A DNA stretch of 64,000 bases from Anaerolineales bacterium (GCA_016932165.1 JAFGDK010000047.1:1-64000); one strand, 5' to 3'; numbered from the stretch's first letter, positions 1-7,358 are shown. Made by a program: numbers and translations. The notes: generated from the letters alone by a model not told the origin.

Positions 1-128
1 AAGGAATGCTGGCGTTACTTGATTAGGTGGAATCTGCTCTTCATAGCAGGGGCATTTGTGTTTTTAGACTATAATTTATTTCAGGAGCAGTTTATCCATT
101 AAGAATAACGCTTATCAACCTGTTAGGC
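1..128 (+). other. Integron attC site, 5' end cut by the window
   Basis: The left arm (about 11-40, GCGTTACTTGATTAGGTGGA) resembles the left arm of the complete attC at 762-891 (GCGTGCACTTGACGGGTGGGA). The right end carries ATAACGC near 105 and the core GTTAGGC at 122-128, which fits the attC R' consensus GTTRRRY. The distal R'' core lies before base 1. Pairing between the arms is imperfect, so this is a less certain attC than the next one. The cassette gene starts about 24 bases after the core, the usual arrangement for a gene cassette. Confidence 0.6.
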
Positions 129-151
129 TGCCCCTAAAAGATGGAGTGAAC

Positions 152-706
152 ATGATGAATCAACTTACGCAAGATAACAGTAGGTTTTTACTGGCTGCAT
201 TCATTGAAGAAAACGACCTCAATGTTCGACAGGTTTCTAAAGCAATAGGGTGTTCGGAAGCAACTCTTATCCGTATTCTGGCTGTCCGCTCATTACCATC
301 GGATGAAATGATAAAACAAATCGGAATTATGATAGAACTTGGGTTTGTTTCATATTCAAAATTATCGAACTCGCAAAAAGAACGTATATCTGAATCAATC
401 GGTACTGTTGGTGGCGGTATTCTTGGATTTGGCTCAATAACAGCCGCTGTAAGTTCGTTAGGCGCAGTCAGTGGTCTCTCCGCAGCGGGAATAACTTCAG
501 GACTTGGTGCTTTAGGGGCTGTGGTTAGTGGTGGAATGGCAGCAGGAATCATGGTAGCAGCAGCAATTCCTATTGCTGCTGGGGCTGCGGGTTATGCAAT
601 TATTAAAGGCGTGAAATATTTCGCAAGTGAATGGCAACTTAATGTCACAGATATTGATGAACATTGGGAAATCGTTATTATCCCCAAAGATAATCCTCAA
701 AGTTAA
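152..706 (+). CDS. Integron-cassette protein: HTH N-terminus plus Gly/Ala-rich hydrophobic tail
   Basis: I do not recognise this family. Residues about 15-55 read as a helix-turn-helix (VRQVSKAIGCSEATLIRIL is typical of Xre/phage-type HTHs). From about 80 to 155 the protein is very rich in Gly, Ala, Ser, Ile and Val, with strings such as GGGILGFG and AAAIPIAAGAAGYAI. These could form membrane-inserting hairpins. The tail is short and polar. I chose ATG 152, not GTG 146, because GGAG at 143-146 then sits five bases upstream. The gene is flanked by attC sites, so it is very probably a mobile cassette. It is AT-richer than the chromosome to the right. It could be a membrane-active regulator, a toxin-like protein or part of a defence module; none of these is supported beyond the composition. 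Confidence 0.75.
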   Translation: MMNQLTQDNSRFLLAAFIEENDLNVRQVSKAIGCSEATLIRILAVRSLPSDEMIKQIGIMIELGFVSYSKLSNSQKERISESIGTVGGGILGFGSITAAVSSLGAVSGLSAAGITSGLGALGAVVSGGMAAGIMVAAAIPIAAGAAGYAIIKGVKYFASEWQLNVTDIDEHWEIVIIPKDNPQS

Positions 707-761
707 ATCTGTGAAATTTATTTTTTACGCAGGTGTGATAGTCTAGCAATCCATAAAAGCA

Positions 762-891
762 GTCTAACAAAGCGTGCACTTGACGGGTGGGATTCTGCGG
801 CACTTTCTGGCTTTATCTACACCTGAACAGAATCTTGCTATCGAAGTTTTATCCACGCCCGCCCACCCGCAAGTAACGCAAACCGTTAGAT
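762..891 (+). other. Integron attC recombination site (complete)
   Basis: R'' is GTCTAAC at 762-768 and R' is GTTAGAT at 885-891. The inner arms are complementary: GCGTGCACTTGACGGGTGGG (771-790) pairs with CCCACCCGCAAGTAACGC (862-879) apart from small bulges, as expected of extrahelical bases in a folded attC. Between the arms is a less structured, partly palindromic centre. The site follows the stop of the 152-706 gene by 55 bases, so gene plus site form a standard cassette. Confidence 0.85.
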
Positions 892-1010
892 TCTATAACG
901 CGTGAACCTTTCTAAACAGAATTCTGATCTCGATCCGGGCTCACCAATTTTGTATGCCGGGTATGCTTTCCAATTTTCCCCTTTGGCTAAAACTTATAGA
1001 AGACAAAAAA

Positions 1011-1031
1011 TGCTCAAGATCAACTTGAGCA
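1011..1031. terminator. Hairpin copied from the tRNA-Leu terminator
   Basis: TGCTCAAG-ATCAA-CTTGAGCA forms a perfect 8-bp stem, preceded by A6 and followed by ATTTA. It matches the core of the terminator behind the intact tRNA-Leu (4433-4453) with one change in the loop. No gene reads into it from either side, so it is more likely a relic than a working terminator here. Confidence 0.6.
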
Positions 1032-1038
1032 TTTATCG

Positions 1039-1067
1039 ATGCCAGAGGTGGGATCTGCTCCGAACCA
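1039..1067 (-). pseudogene. tRNA-Leu 3'-end remnant
   Basis: Bases 1039-1053 (ATGCCAGAGGTGGGA) are identical to 4461-4475, the acceptor 3' strand and T-arm of the intact minus-strand tRNA-Leu(CAA). The T-loop is then disrupted (TCTGCTCCGAACC instead of ATCGAACCC) and no anticodon arm or 5' acceptor strand follows. Together with the neighbouring hairpin this gives a degenerate direct repeat of about 50 bases against 4432-4480. It looks like an integration scar or attachment-site copy. A decayed tandem tRNA is the alternative. Confidence 0.6.
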
Positions 1068-1191
1068 CTTTTATGAGGGATTTATGGCTCAATTGTAATA
1101 CTTACTCAGAACCTTAGTCTGAAACCTTACGAGCGCCAAGGAATGCATGTGTTACCAATTTATTTCATACTGCTGATAAGTTGGCTCAGGA

Positions 1192-1371
1192 CTACTCAGA
1201 AAGAGACTGCTTTCTAAGAACCAGTATGCCCCAGGTGAAAAAAACCAATTCTACAATAGTGGAAACAATTGTGATGGCGTCCAGAGATCCATTGATGAAA
1301 GCTGGAATCCTGCTGAGGATCAGTAATCCAAACACCACTAAAACTGCCTTGATATACGTTGATTTTTTCAT
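1192..1371 (-). CDS. Small predicted membrane protein (59 aa), last gene of the operon
   Basis: Reading the minus strand from ATG 1371 gives a 59-residue protein starting MKKSTYIKAVLVVFGLLIL, with a second hydrophobic stretch near residues 36-50 (TIVELVFFTWGILVL) and a short basic end. Two transmembrane helices are likely. A strong ribosome-binding site (AAGGCGGAG) precedes the ATG, and the start lies ten bases after the stop of the metallo-beta-lactamase-fold gene, so the two are probably cotranscribed. I see no recognisable family. The opposite strand has an open frame over the same bases without a comparable ribosome-binding site. The clean start and membrane pattern favour the minus-strand reading. 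Confidence 0.6.
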   Translation of the reverse strand: MKKSTYIKAVLVVFGLLILSRIPAFINGSLDAITIVSTIVELVFFTWGILVLRKQSLSE

Positions 1372-1381
1372 AACTCCGCCT

Positions 1382-2545
1382 TCATTTGAGTAGTTCGTGG
1401 ATAGTGTACTGGTCAGAATTGACGGGCAGGCTGATCAGGGTACCATCATTCGCCATTTGTAGATGGCCGTCATAGATTTCCCTGGCATCATGCAGGAATG
1501 GTCGCCTCAGGAAATCTGGTACCGGGGGCAGAACGTGGGTGATGATCAGCACAGGAACTCCGGCTTCTTTTGCAACGGCCGCAGCTTCTTCCGGCTTGAT
1601 ATGAGATTCCTGGATGTCCTCGGTAACGGATGACAGGTTGTTTTCCATGTCTTCCCCGGCATCAGCGATCATTTGTGACATCTTATGATTCAAGGAGTCA
1701 CTGACCATCAAATCAGCACCCATTGCGTGATGAATAAGGCTATCTGAGTAGATCGTATCCCCCGTAATCATGGCGCTCCGGTCTTTGTAATTCACGCGGA
1801 AGCCAACCGCCGGAACCACCGGTGGATGGTCTACGTTGAAGGCAATTACCTGTACATCGCCTGCTTCATATACAACCTCACTGGACATGAGATCGGTACC
1901 GAGGTCAAATGTGTGCGCTACTCCGCCAAATCCTGCAGGGGGCATAACATCTGCACCATGATGGTTGATTCGGTAGCCTCGATCGAGCCGATATGCAGCC
2001 AAAAATCCTGCCACGACTTCTTCCACGCCCGGAGGACCGTAGATATTCAGTGGTTCTTCCACGCCAGTGCCTGTCCAGTGCTGTAACATGAACTCACCCA
2101 AATCACTGATATGGTCGGAATGAAAGTGTGTCAGAAACAGGGCATTGACTGAACTGATACTCAACCCAGTTAGTGCGAGTTGACGCGTACTGCCAGGGCC
2201 CGTATCAAAGACCAGCATCTGATCACCAGCTACCACTACGGCCTGGGGGCCGACACGGTTGGGATCCGGTAGCGGAGCGCCTGTTCCGGTTGTGACGACG
2301 TGCAAGGCATCTTGTTGAAAGTACTCACTGTTGCGGTCTGCATTTACAGCTCTGTTGAAAACCCCTTCGATAGCGGAATCGGGCATGTTATTCCTGTACC
2401 ATAAGCCACCGCCAACGAGGAGGCTGGCAACACCCACACCGGATCCAATCAGGAAATCCCTTCGGGAAATCCCCTTAGGGTGGGTTTCCTCACCGGAATT
2501 CTTTTTGACCTCCGGATTTTCATTCTTTCGATCTAAATTAGACAT
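1382..2545 (-). CDS. Metallo-beta-lactamase-fold hydrolase with Tat signal
   Basis: The family hydrolyses ester, phosphodiester or related bonds with two active-site metals. The HxHxDH motif (HFHSDH, near residue 140), the later ITGDT motif and a His near the C-terminus (THVLPP) are all present, so the protein should be catalytic. The layout recalls the RNase Z/arylsulfatase-like branch. Residues about 25-50 hold a Tat signal (SRRDFLIGSG followed by a hydrophobic run), predicting folded export to the envelope. ATG 2545 was chosen because GGAGA lies five bases upstream. It is second in a minus-strand operon after the DJ-1/PfpI gene and before a small membrane protein, probably under the divergent TetR regulator. 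The substrate is unknown; quorum-signal lactones, aryl sulfates or xenobiotics are possible. Confidence 0.85.
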   Translation of the reverse strand: MSNLDRKNENPEVKKNSGEETHPKGISRRDFLIGSGVGVASLLVGGGLWYRNNMPDSAIEGVFNRAVNADRNSEYFQQDALHVVTTGTGAPLPDPNRVGPQAVVVAGDQMLVFDTGPGSTRQLALTGLSISSVNALFLTHFHSDHISDLGEFMLQHWTGTGVEEPLNIYGPPGVEEVVAGFLAAYRLDRGYRINHHGADVMPPAGFGGVAHTFDLGTDLMSSEVVYEAGDVQVIAFNVDHPPVVPAVGFRVNYKDRSAMITGDTIYSDSLIHHAMGADLMVSDSLNHKMSQMIADAGEDMENNLSSVTEDIQESHIKPEEAAAVAKEAGVPVLIITHVLPPVPDFLRRPFLHDAREIYDGHLQMANDGTLISLPVNSDQYTIHELLK

Positions 2546-2602
2546 TATTATCTCCAATTAGTAATATTTCTGACATGCTGTTTTTCGACAAAGCCCATTA
2601 TC

Positions 2603-3430
2603 TCAGTTCCCCTCAGCAAGCAATCGCAGCAAAGTCTGTGCAGCTTCACCAGAGGAGTTCTGGTTCTGTCCGGTGACGATGTCGCCATCCACCGCCACGT
2701 AGGTCGCAAAGAAATCCCGGAAGGCGGTATCGCTGACATAGTTGGCATTCTGCTTGCGCAATTCTGTTTCCGGATGCAGAGGCGTGATCTCAATGCCAAG
2801 CTCCACAATCTGCTTATCAGTGACACCGGTCATGGTCTTGCCTTCTACCAGCGGCCTGCCGTCGACCTCGGTTGCCATGCGGAAACCGAGAGCGCCATGA
2901 CACACCGAACCCAGCAGAATACCTTCCGCATGGGCTTCTGAGATCTTCTCGCCAAGCACTTCGCTGTAGCCCAGGTCATAGGCTGCACCCCAACCACCTG
3001 CCATCCAGATGATGTCATAGTCGAGGAAATTCACTTCTTCGATACTGAGTGAGTTTTCAGTTTTGTTCTGTGCATCCTCATCGTTCAGGTAACGTTTGTC
3101 TGCATGTGTGGCCATCGGCCAGCGCAAACTGACTGGCTCGAACGGGATTTTGCCCCCTTCTGGGCTGGCAATATCCACCGTCATACCGGCATCCAGGAAC
3201 TCATAATAGGCAATCGTTAGTTCCGATCCATACACACCAGTTGCCTTGCCCGATTCACCCAGGGTATCTTCATTGGTAGCAATGATTAGCGCCTTTTTTC
3301 CCGCCAGATCGTATTCTAATCGATCATAGGTAGGATGAAGGCCAATCGAACTGAGGATCTGAGGCAGCATGATCAAGACCATTGCAATAATGGTTACTAC
3401 AATTCCTGCGATCAATAATGTTCTATTCAT
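2603..3430 (-). CDS. Membrane-anchored DJ-1/PfpI-family protein
   Basis: This is a class I glutamine amidotransferase-like (DJ-1/PfpI/Hsp31) domain behind one N-terminal transmembrane helix (residues about 5-27). The nucleophile elbow is GSVCHGALG, with Cys177 followed by His178, and a conserved acidic residue is visible in GSELTIAYYEF. The family includes glyoxalase III and deglycase-like stress proteins and proteases; which activity applies cannot be told. AAAGGA precedes the ATG at 3430. It is the first gene of the operon that continues into the metallo-beta-lactamase-fold gene 57 bases on. The membrane anchor is unusual for this family and fits with the exported partner. Expression is probably controlled from the palindromic operator at 3480-3507. 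Confidence 0.82.
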   Translation of the reverse strand: MNRTLLIAGIVVTIIAMVLIMLPQILSSIGLHPTYDRLEYDLAGKKALIIATNEDTLGESGKATGVYGSELTIAYYEFLDAGMTVDIASPEGGKIPFEPVSLRWPMATHADKRYLNDEDAQNKTENSLSIEEVNFLDYDIIWMAGGWGAAYDLGYSEVLGEKISEAHAEGILLGSVCHGALGFRMATEVDGRPLVEGKTMTGVTDKQIVELGIEITPLHPETELRKQNANYVSDTAFRDFFATYVAVDGDIVTGQNQNSSGEAAQTLLRLLAEGN

Positions 3431-3479
3431 TTATTTATCCTTTCATTTGTTGACTAAATTATGTAACTTTTAGTAAAAT

Positions 3480-3508
3480 TTGTATCAAATAATAATTTAT
3501 GATACAAT
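3480..3508. promoter_or_regulatory. Palindromic operator over divergent promoters
   Basis: TTGTATCA (3480-3487) and TGATACAA (3500-3507) are perfect inverted repeats separated by 12 bases. On the plus strand the same bases read as a promoter: -35 TTGTAT (3480-3485), a 17-base spacer, extended -10 TG-A-TACAAT (3500-3508). The minus strand reads nearly the same because of the symmetry. A repressor bound here would block both the TetR gene (starts 3585) and the divergent operon (starts 3430). This is the usual layout of an autoregulating TetR-family repressor. Confidence 0.7.
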
Positions 3509-3518
3509 GTGTATTGTA

Positions 3519-3558
3519 TTTAGATTATCATTTATTTCAAGGATCAGTTTCTGGCATT
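3519..3558. repeat. Imperfect 40-base repeat of 63-100
   Basis: TTTAGATTATCATTTATTTC at 3519-3538 and the following GGATCAGTTT match TTTAGACTATAATTTATTTC and GGAGCAGTTT at 63-100, with a handful of mismatches and a one-base gap. One copy lies in the leader of the TetR gene, the other inside the first attC. The meaning is unclear; AT-rich chance similarity cannot be excluded. Confidence 0.4.
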
Positions 3559-3584
3559 GAAACATATGTAACAGGTGTAATATT

Positions 3585-4211
3585 ATGAGCATTAATCAAA
3601 GTGATTTACGGGTGATAAAAACAAAACGCGGTCTACGAGAAGCGTTTATCCGCTTGCTGTTGGAAAAAGGGTATGATGCGGTTTCAATTCAGGATATTGC
3701 CACTGAGGCAGAAGCAGCCCGGGTGACGTTTTACAGACATTACAAAAACAAAGAGGAACTGCTTGTCGATTGTATCGATGTGATTTATGAAGACATTGCC
3801 AAGCATAGCAAGCAAGTATCCAACGAAGAAGTTCAACAGGGATTTTCCCCGACGCTGGCTTTTTATCAGCAGATCCAGGGCGATGGTGAGATCTATCGGC
3901 TCTTATCTTCAAGTCAGGCCGGACATCTTTTGATGAAGCGATTGACCGAATTGGTTGCAGAAAGGATTCGAGTGCAGTTGGAAGTGCGCTTTTCGACAGA
4001 ACAGTTGTTAGCGCCATTTGATATTATTGCGTTTCATATCGCCAGTGCTCAAATTGGGTTGGCAAACTGGTGGATTGAAAACGCTCAGCCCTATCCCCCA
4101 GAATACATGTCGCAAATCTCATTCTGGCTCAGTTTAGCCGGCAGTGCTCGCGCATTTGGGCTCGAGAAATTCCCAATAGGTCCTCCTGAAATTCCAGAAA
4201 AAATGGGCTAG
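3585..4211 (+). CDS. TetR/AcrR-family transcriptional regulator
   Basis: The N-terminal 60 residues are a typical TetR DNA-binding domain: TKRGLREAFIRLLLEKGYDA, then IQDIATEAEAARVTFYRHY, ending KNKEELL. The C-terminal helical ligand domain ends in GSARAFGLEKF, resembling the TetR_C subfamilies found next to oxidoreductase and hydrolase operons. AGGTG precedes the ATG by eight bases. It is divergent from the DJ-1/PfpI-MBL operon, with a perfect palindrome and overlapping promoters between them, so it most likely represses that operon and itself. The ligand is unknown. Confidence 0.9.
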   Translation: MSINQSDLRVIKTKRGLREAFIRLLLEKGYDAVSIQDIATEAEAARVTFYRHYKNKEELLVDCIDVIYEDIAKHSKQVSNEEVQQGFSPTLAFYQQIQGDGEIYRLLSSSQAGHLLMKRLTELVAERIRVQLEVRFSTEQLLAPFDIIAFHIASAQIGLANWWIENAQPYPPEYMSQISFWLSLAGSARAFGLEKFPIGPPEIPEKMG

Positions 4212-4426
4212 AAATTTCTTCACAAAAATCTTGTTTGATTTTGTATAACCGGGGAGAATTGGCGCGGAACAAGGGATGACATCATCTGCTACTCGAACGC
4301 AAAATTTCATCAAGGAAAATTTACAAGTAAGAATCGAACCGCTTTAATGAAAAATGATGCGTTTACTTTCCAAAGTCAAAAGGAAAACCTTTTAGTTTTT
4401 CCCTAGTATCAAACCGCAACATAGAT

Positions 4427-4457
4427 AAAAACTGCTCAAGGTCAACTTGAGCAGTTT
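4427..4457 (-). terminator. tRNA-Leu terminator
   Basis: AAAACTGCTCAAG-GTCAA-CTTGAGCAGTTTT is a 13-bp perfect stem starting just beyond the tRNA 3' end. Read on the minus strand it ends in a T-run (TTTT), as in a Rho-independent terminator. The symmetry makes it bidirectional. Confidence 0.85.
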
Positions 4458-4461
4458 TGCA

Positions 4462-4545
4462 TGCCAGAGGTGGGAATCGAACCCACAAGTCCTTACGGAC
4501 ACGCGAGTTTGAGTCGCGCGCGTCTGCCAGTTCCGCCACTCTGGC
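4462..4545 (-). tRNA. tRNA-Leu(CAA)
   Basis: The minus strand folds into a class II tRNA of 84 bases. The acceptor is GCCAGAG/CTCTGGC with discriminator A. The anticodon stem is CGCGA/TCGCG around loop CTCAAAC, giving anticodon CAA, which reads UUG (Leu). The long variable arm has stem GTCC/GGAC and the T-arm is GTGGG-TTCGATT-CCCAC. CCA is not encoded. A strong promoter lies just upstream and a terminator just downstream. The 3' end has a degenerate second copy at 1039-1067. Confidence 0.95.
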
Positions 4546-4556
4546 TGGGTGGAGAA

Positions 4557-4585
4557 AGTATAACTGCGGTTGATTGGCAGGTCAA
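4557..4585 (-). promoter_or_regulatory. tRNA-Leu promoter
   Basis: On the minus strand, -35 TTGACC (4585-4580) and -10 TATACT (4562-4557) are separated by 17 bases, and the tRNA begins 11 bases past the -10. This is the best housekeeping-type promoter in the window and sets the local consensus (TTGACC). Confidence 0.8.
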
Positions 4586-4682
4586 GATGGGGTTTCAGAT
4601 CATTCGTAGCGAATCGTTCTCGCTTGCCAGGCAATCGGAACGATCCCTAAGCAGTTTGCACCCAATTGCCCCCCTCCTTTTC

Positions 4683-4691
4683 TGATAAAAT
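4683..4691 (+). promoter_or_regulatory. Extended -10 element for the GT39-like gene
   Basis: TG-A-TAAAAT at 4683-4691 lies 24 bases before ATG 4716. There is no good -35 at the right distance, as is usual for extended -10 promoters. Confidence 0.45.
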
Positions 4692-4715
4692 GGCGCTACC
4701 CAAAAGAGGCTGTTG

Positions 4716-6185
4716 ATGAAGAAAAACAATCGCTGGTTCACGCTCCTGCTCGTGCTGATCTTTGTGGCCGGGGCCGGCATCCGCCTGTACGACCTGACCG
4801 ATGAACCGCTGGAAACCCACATGGCCCGGCAGCTGCGCTCGCTGTTAATCTCCCGCAGTCTCTACCAGGGAGAGGGCATGGGCGGGGAAAGTCTGATCGA
4901 GCCACCGATCATCGAACTGCTTTCCGCCGGGTTCTACCGCATCGCCGGGGCAGAGATTCCCTGGGTGCAGCGGCTGATCTCGATCAGCTTCTGGATGCTG
5001 GGCGCCTGGGCTTTGTTCGACCTTGCCAAAACCATCAGTGGACGCTTCGGCGGCCTCTTCAGCCTGGTGTTCTACCTCTTCATGCCCTTCAGCATCCTTT
5101 ACAGCCGGCTGATGATGCCCGACCCGATGATGACCGCCGGCACTGTGCTGGCGGTGTGGGCATTGCTTCGCTGGGAGCGGCGGCGCACGATCAAATCGGC
5201 GGTGCTGGCCGGGCTGCTCACCGGCTACGCCATCCTGACCAAATCGGTGGCCGGGTTTGTACTCCTGCCCGCCTTTGCCCTCTTTACCCTGCACAGCATG
5301 CCGCTCAAAAAACTGGCGCGCAATAGACAAATCTGGATGATCGTCCTGCTCACCGCCCTGCCCAGCCTGCTGTATTACATCTACGGCATGGTGATCCTGG
5401 GCACACTGGGGGGCCAGTTCCAAGGCCGGTTCTTCCTCAACCTGCTGTCAGACCCGGCCCACTACCTGCGCTGGATCAATGTGATCAAAAATAAGTTTGG
5501 GTTGGGGGTGGCAGCCATCTCGATTATGAGTATCGCCCTGGTCAAAGAGAAGAAATACCAGCAACTATTGGCCGGCTGGTGGCTGGGGTATGTGCTCTAC
5601 GGACTGGTATTCGCCTATCACATCTGGACGCACGATTACTACCAGCTCCCTCTGCTGCCGGTTATCGCCCTCTCGCTGGCCCCGCTGGGGGAATTGATCT
5701 GCCACACCGCGGTTGAAAAAACAGACTCGCGTTGGCTGGGAACTGCCCTGCTGGTGACCGGCCTGCTGGTCTACGCGCTCCCCAATATCTGGAATACCCG
5801 GGTAGAACTTGCCCGCAACGACTACCGCCAGGAAGCCAAAAACTACCTGCCGGTTGAAGAAGCCCTCACAGAGCACCTGGATGAGCCGGTCATCTCCATC
5901 TCAGCAGATTACAACACCCGGCTGGAGTATTTCACCCGGCTGGAGGTGGATAACTGGCCGGTTGGGGCTGATTTTCGCTACAACCAGCTCTCAGGCAAGG
6001 GCTTTGACTTTGACCAGGCCTGGGATCAAACCATCCAACAATACCATTACTTCATTGTGCTCTCTGAAGCTGAACTCAACGCCCAGCCCGACCTTGCGGA
6101 CAAATTAAACCAGGCACCGGTCTTCTACCAGGGCGGCGGGGTGACAATCTATGATCTCACCGCCTTGTCAGCCCTTCAGCCCTGA
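4716..6185 (+). CDS. GT39-like polytopic glycosyltransferase
   Basis: This is an integral membrane protein with about ten hydrophobic segments. Its first luminal loop (RLYDLTDEPLETHMARQLRS) has the charged pattern of the PMT/ArnT (GT39) superfamily, whose members use polyprenyl-phosphate sugars outside the membrane. The last 120 residues form a soluble domain (ISISADYNTRLEYFTRLEVD onward) like those at the end of PMT-family proteins. ATG 4716 has AGAGGC about seven bases upstream; a TTG three bases earlier is less likely. The gene overlaps the next one by 35 bases. Acceptor and donor are unknown. Confidence 0.75.
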   Translation: MKKNNRWFTLLLVLIFVAGAGIRLYDLTDEPLETHMARQLRSLLISRSLYQGEGMGGESLIEPPIIELLSAGFYRIAGAEIPWVQRLISISFWMLGAWALFDLAKTISGRFGGLFSLVFYLFMPFSILYSRLMMPDPMMTAGTVLAVWALLRWERRRTIKSAVLAGLLTGYAILTKSVAGFVLLPAFALFTLHSMPLKKLARNRQIWMIVLLTALPSLLYYIYGMVILGTLGGQFQGRFFLNLLSDPAHYLRWINVIKNKFGLGVAAISIMSIALVKEKKYQQLLAGWWLGYVLYGLVFAYHIWTHDYYQLPLLPVIALSLAPLGELICHTAVEKTDSRWLGTALLVTGLLVYALPNIWNTRVELARNDYRQEAKNYLPVEEALTEHLDEPVISISADYNTRLEYFTRLEVDNWPVGADFRYNQLSGKGFDFDQAWDQTIQQYHYFIVLSEAELNAQPDLADKLNQAPVFYQGGGVTIYDLTALSALQP

Positions 6186-6807
6186 CCCGATTTTGGACAC
6201 CGCCTCTCGCCTCCCCCGCTCTTTTTATAACCGCCCAACCCCAGTCGTGGCGCAGGAACTGCTGGGAACGCGTCTGGTGCATATGGAACAGGGAGTGCGC
6301 CTCTCCGGCTGGATCTGCGAGACTGAGGCCTACTGCGGAGAAGAAGACCTGGCTTGCCACGCCAAAGCCGGGCGCACGCCGCGCACCGCGGTGATGTACG
6401 GTCCTCCGGGGGTGGCTTACGTCTACTTCACTTACGGCATGCACTGGCTGTTCAATATCGTCACCCGCCCGGCTGGGTTACCGGAGGCTGTGCTGGTGCG
6501 GGCAATCGTCCCGGCAGAGGGATTGGAGATCATCGCCCAACGGCGCGGCAGCCAGCCGCGCAAACGCTGGGCAGACGGTCCAGCCAAACTGACCCAATCG
6601 CTGGGGATTGACCGCCGCCACAATAACCTGGATCTGTGCGCCTCGGATGCAGAAATCTTTATCGCGGCTGGTATTTCTGTGCCGGATGAATGGGTCACTA
6701 TCGGGCCGCGGGTCGGGTTGGGCACCACCCCGGAGCCGTGGCTGAGCAAGCCCTGGCGGTTCTTCATCGAGGATGCTGAGGCCCGCTTGGGCGGTCAAAC
6801 CGGCTGA
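6151..6807 (+). CDS. 3-methyladenine DNA glycosylase (AAG/Mpg family)
   Basis: This base-excision repair enzyme removes 3-methyladenine and other alkylated or deaminated purines. Family signatures are clear: ARELLG-like VAQELLGTRLVH, the catalytic ETEAYCGEEDLACHA region (Glu acting as general base), GPPGVAYVYFTYGMHWLFNIV and the PAKLTQSLGI motif. The length (about 200-218 aa) is normal. The start at 6151 overlaps the upstream gene by 35 bases and has no obvious ribosome-binding site. TTG 6193 would still keep the whole domain, so the start is uncertain. It probably depends on translation of the upstream gene. Confidence 0.92.
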   Translation: MISPPCQPFSPDPILDTASRLPRSFYNRPTPVVAQELLGTRLVHMEQGVRLSGWICETEAYCGEEDLACHAKAGRTPRTAVMYGPPGVAYVYFTYGMHWLFNIVTRPAGLPEAVLVRAIVPAEGLEIIAQRRGSQPRKRWADGPAKLTQSLGIDRRHNNLDLCASDAEIFIAAGISVPDEWVTIGPRVGLGTTPEPWLSKPWRFFIEDAEARLGGQTG

Positions 6808-6852
6808 GATGGGGTAAAATACCCCTCACGAAGAAGAGAGGGTTCTATTATC

Positions 6853-7323
6853 ATGTTCAGAAGAAGAGATGACGCAGACCTGACCCCTGAAACTGCTCCC
6901 GCCCAACCGGAGCGGATTACTTCCGTTTTAGGAGATGGCACCTACTATAAAGGGAAGTTGAGCGGCGAAGGGGGGGTGCGTATCGAAGGGGTTTTTGACG
7001 GCGAGATCAAGCTGGATGGCTTGCTGGTGGTAGGTACCACCGGCCGGGTGACCTGCGAGGATCTGCGCGCCAGGTCGGTGATCGTGGCGGGGACAGTGCG
7101 GGGCGATATCACTGCCAATAAGGTTGAGATCAGGGCCAGCGGCCGGGTGTGGGGCAATGTCACTTCAGTCACCTTTGCCACCGAAGAAGGCGCCTTTTTG
7201 CGCGGTCAGATCCAGATGGAGGACAGCCTGGACCTCGGCCTGGGCGGACCAGAAGTTGAAGAAGCCAGCTCAGCGGGTGCCGAAGCAGCTGGTGATCAGG
7301 AAAGCAAACAGGCTGTAAGTTAG
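6853..7323 (+). CDS. Bactofilin (polymer-forming cytoskeletal protein)
   Basis: The central region, about residues 24-120, is the right-handed beta-helix of bactofilins, with repeating turns such as GEGGVRIEGVFDGEIKLDGLL, GRVTCEDL, GTVRGDI and GRVWGNV. Bactofilins self-assemble into filaments without nucleotide and act as scaffolds for envelope or morphology proteins. The N-terminal (MFRRRDD...) and C-terminal (acidic, Ala/Glu-rich) tails are disordered-looking, as is usual. GAGAGGG lies upstream of ATG 6853. A TAAAAT at about 6820 could be its -10. The neighbouring convergent gene is a lysozyme-like protein, which fits a cell-wall theme but is not proof of interaction. Confidence 0.9.
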   Translation: MFRRRDDADLTPETAPAQPERITSVLGDGTYYKGKLSGEGGVRIEGVFDGEIKLDGLLVVGTTGRVTCEDLRARSVIVAGTVRGDITANKVEIRASGRVWGNVTSVTFATEEGAFLRGQIQMEDSLDLGLGGPEVEEASSAGAEAAGDQESKQAVS

Positions 7324-7358
7324 CGTCCTCTCCAAACAATCGGTACCCAATTTATCGA

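Noticed and set aside
902-1117. Plus-strand open frame of 71 codons after the attC
   Set aside because: It spans the tRNA-Leu remnant and hairpin, has no ribosome-binding site, and its composition is not protein-like. I see no gene between 892 and 1191.
1181-1393. Plus-strand open frame of 70 codons
   Set aside because: The opposite strand has a better reading: a small membrane protein with AAGGCGGAG before its ATG, placed in an operon.
4461-4685. Plus-strand open frame across the tRNA-Leu
   Set aside because: It is the antisense of the tRNA gene and its promoter; no coding evidence.
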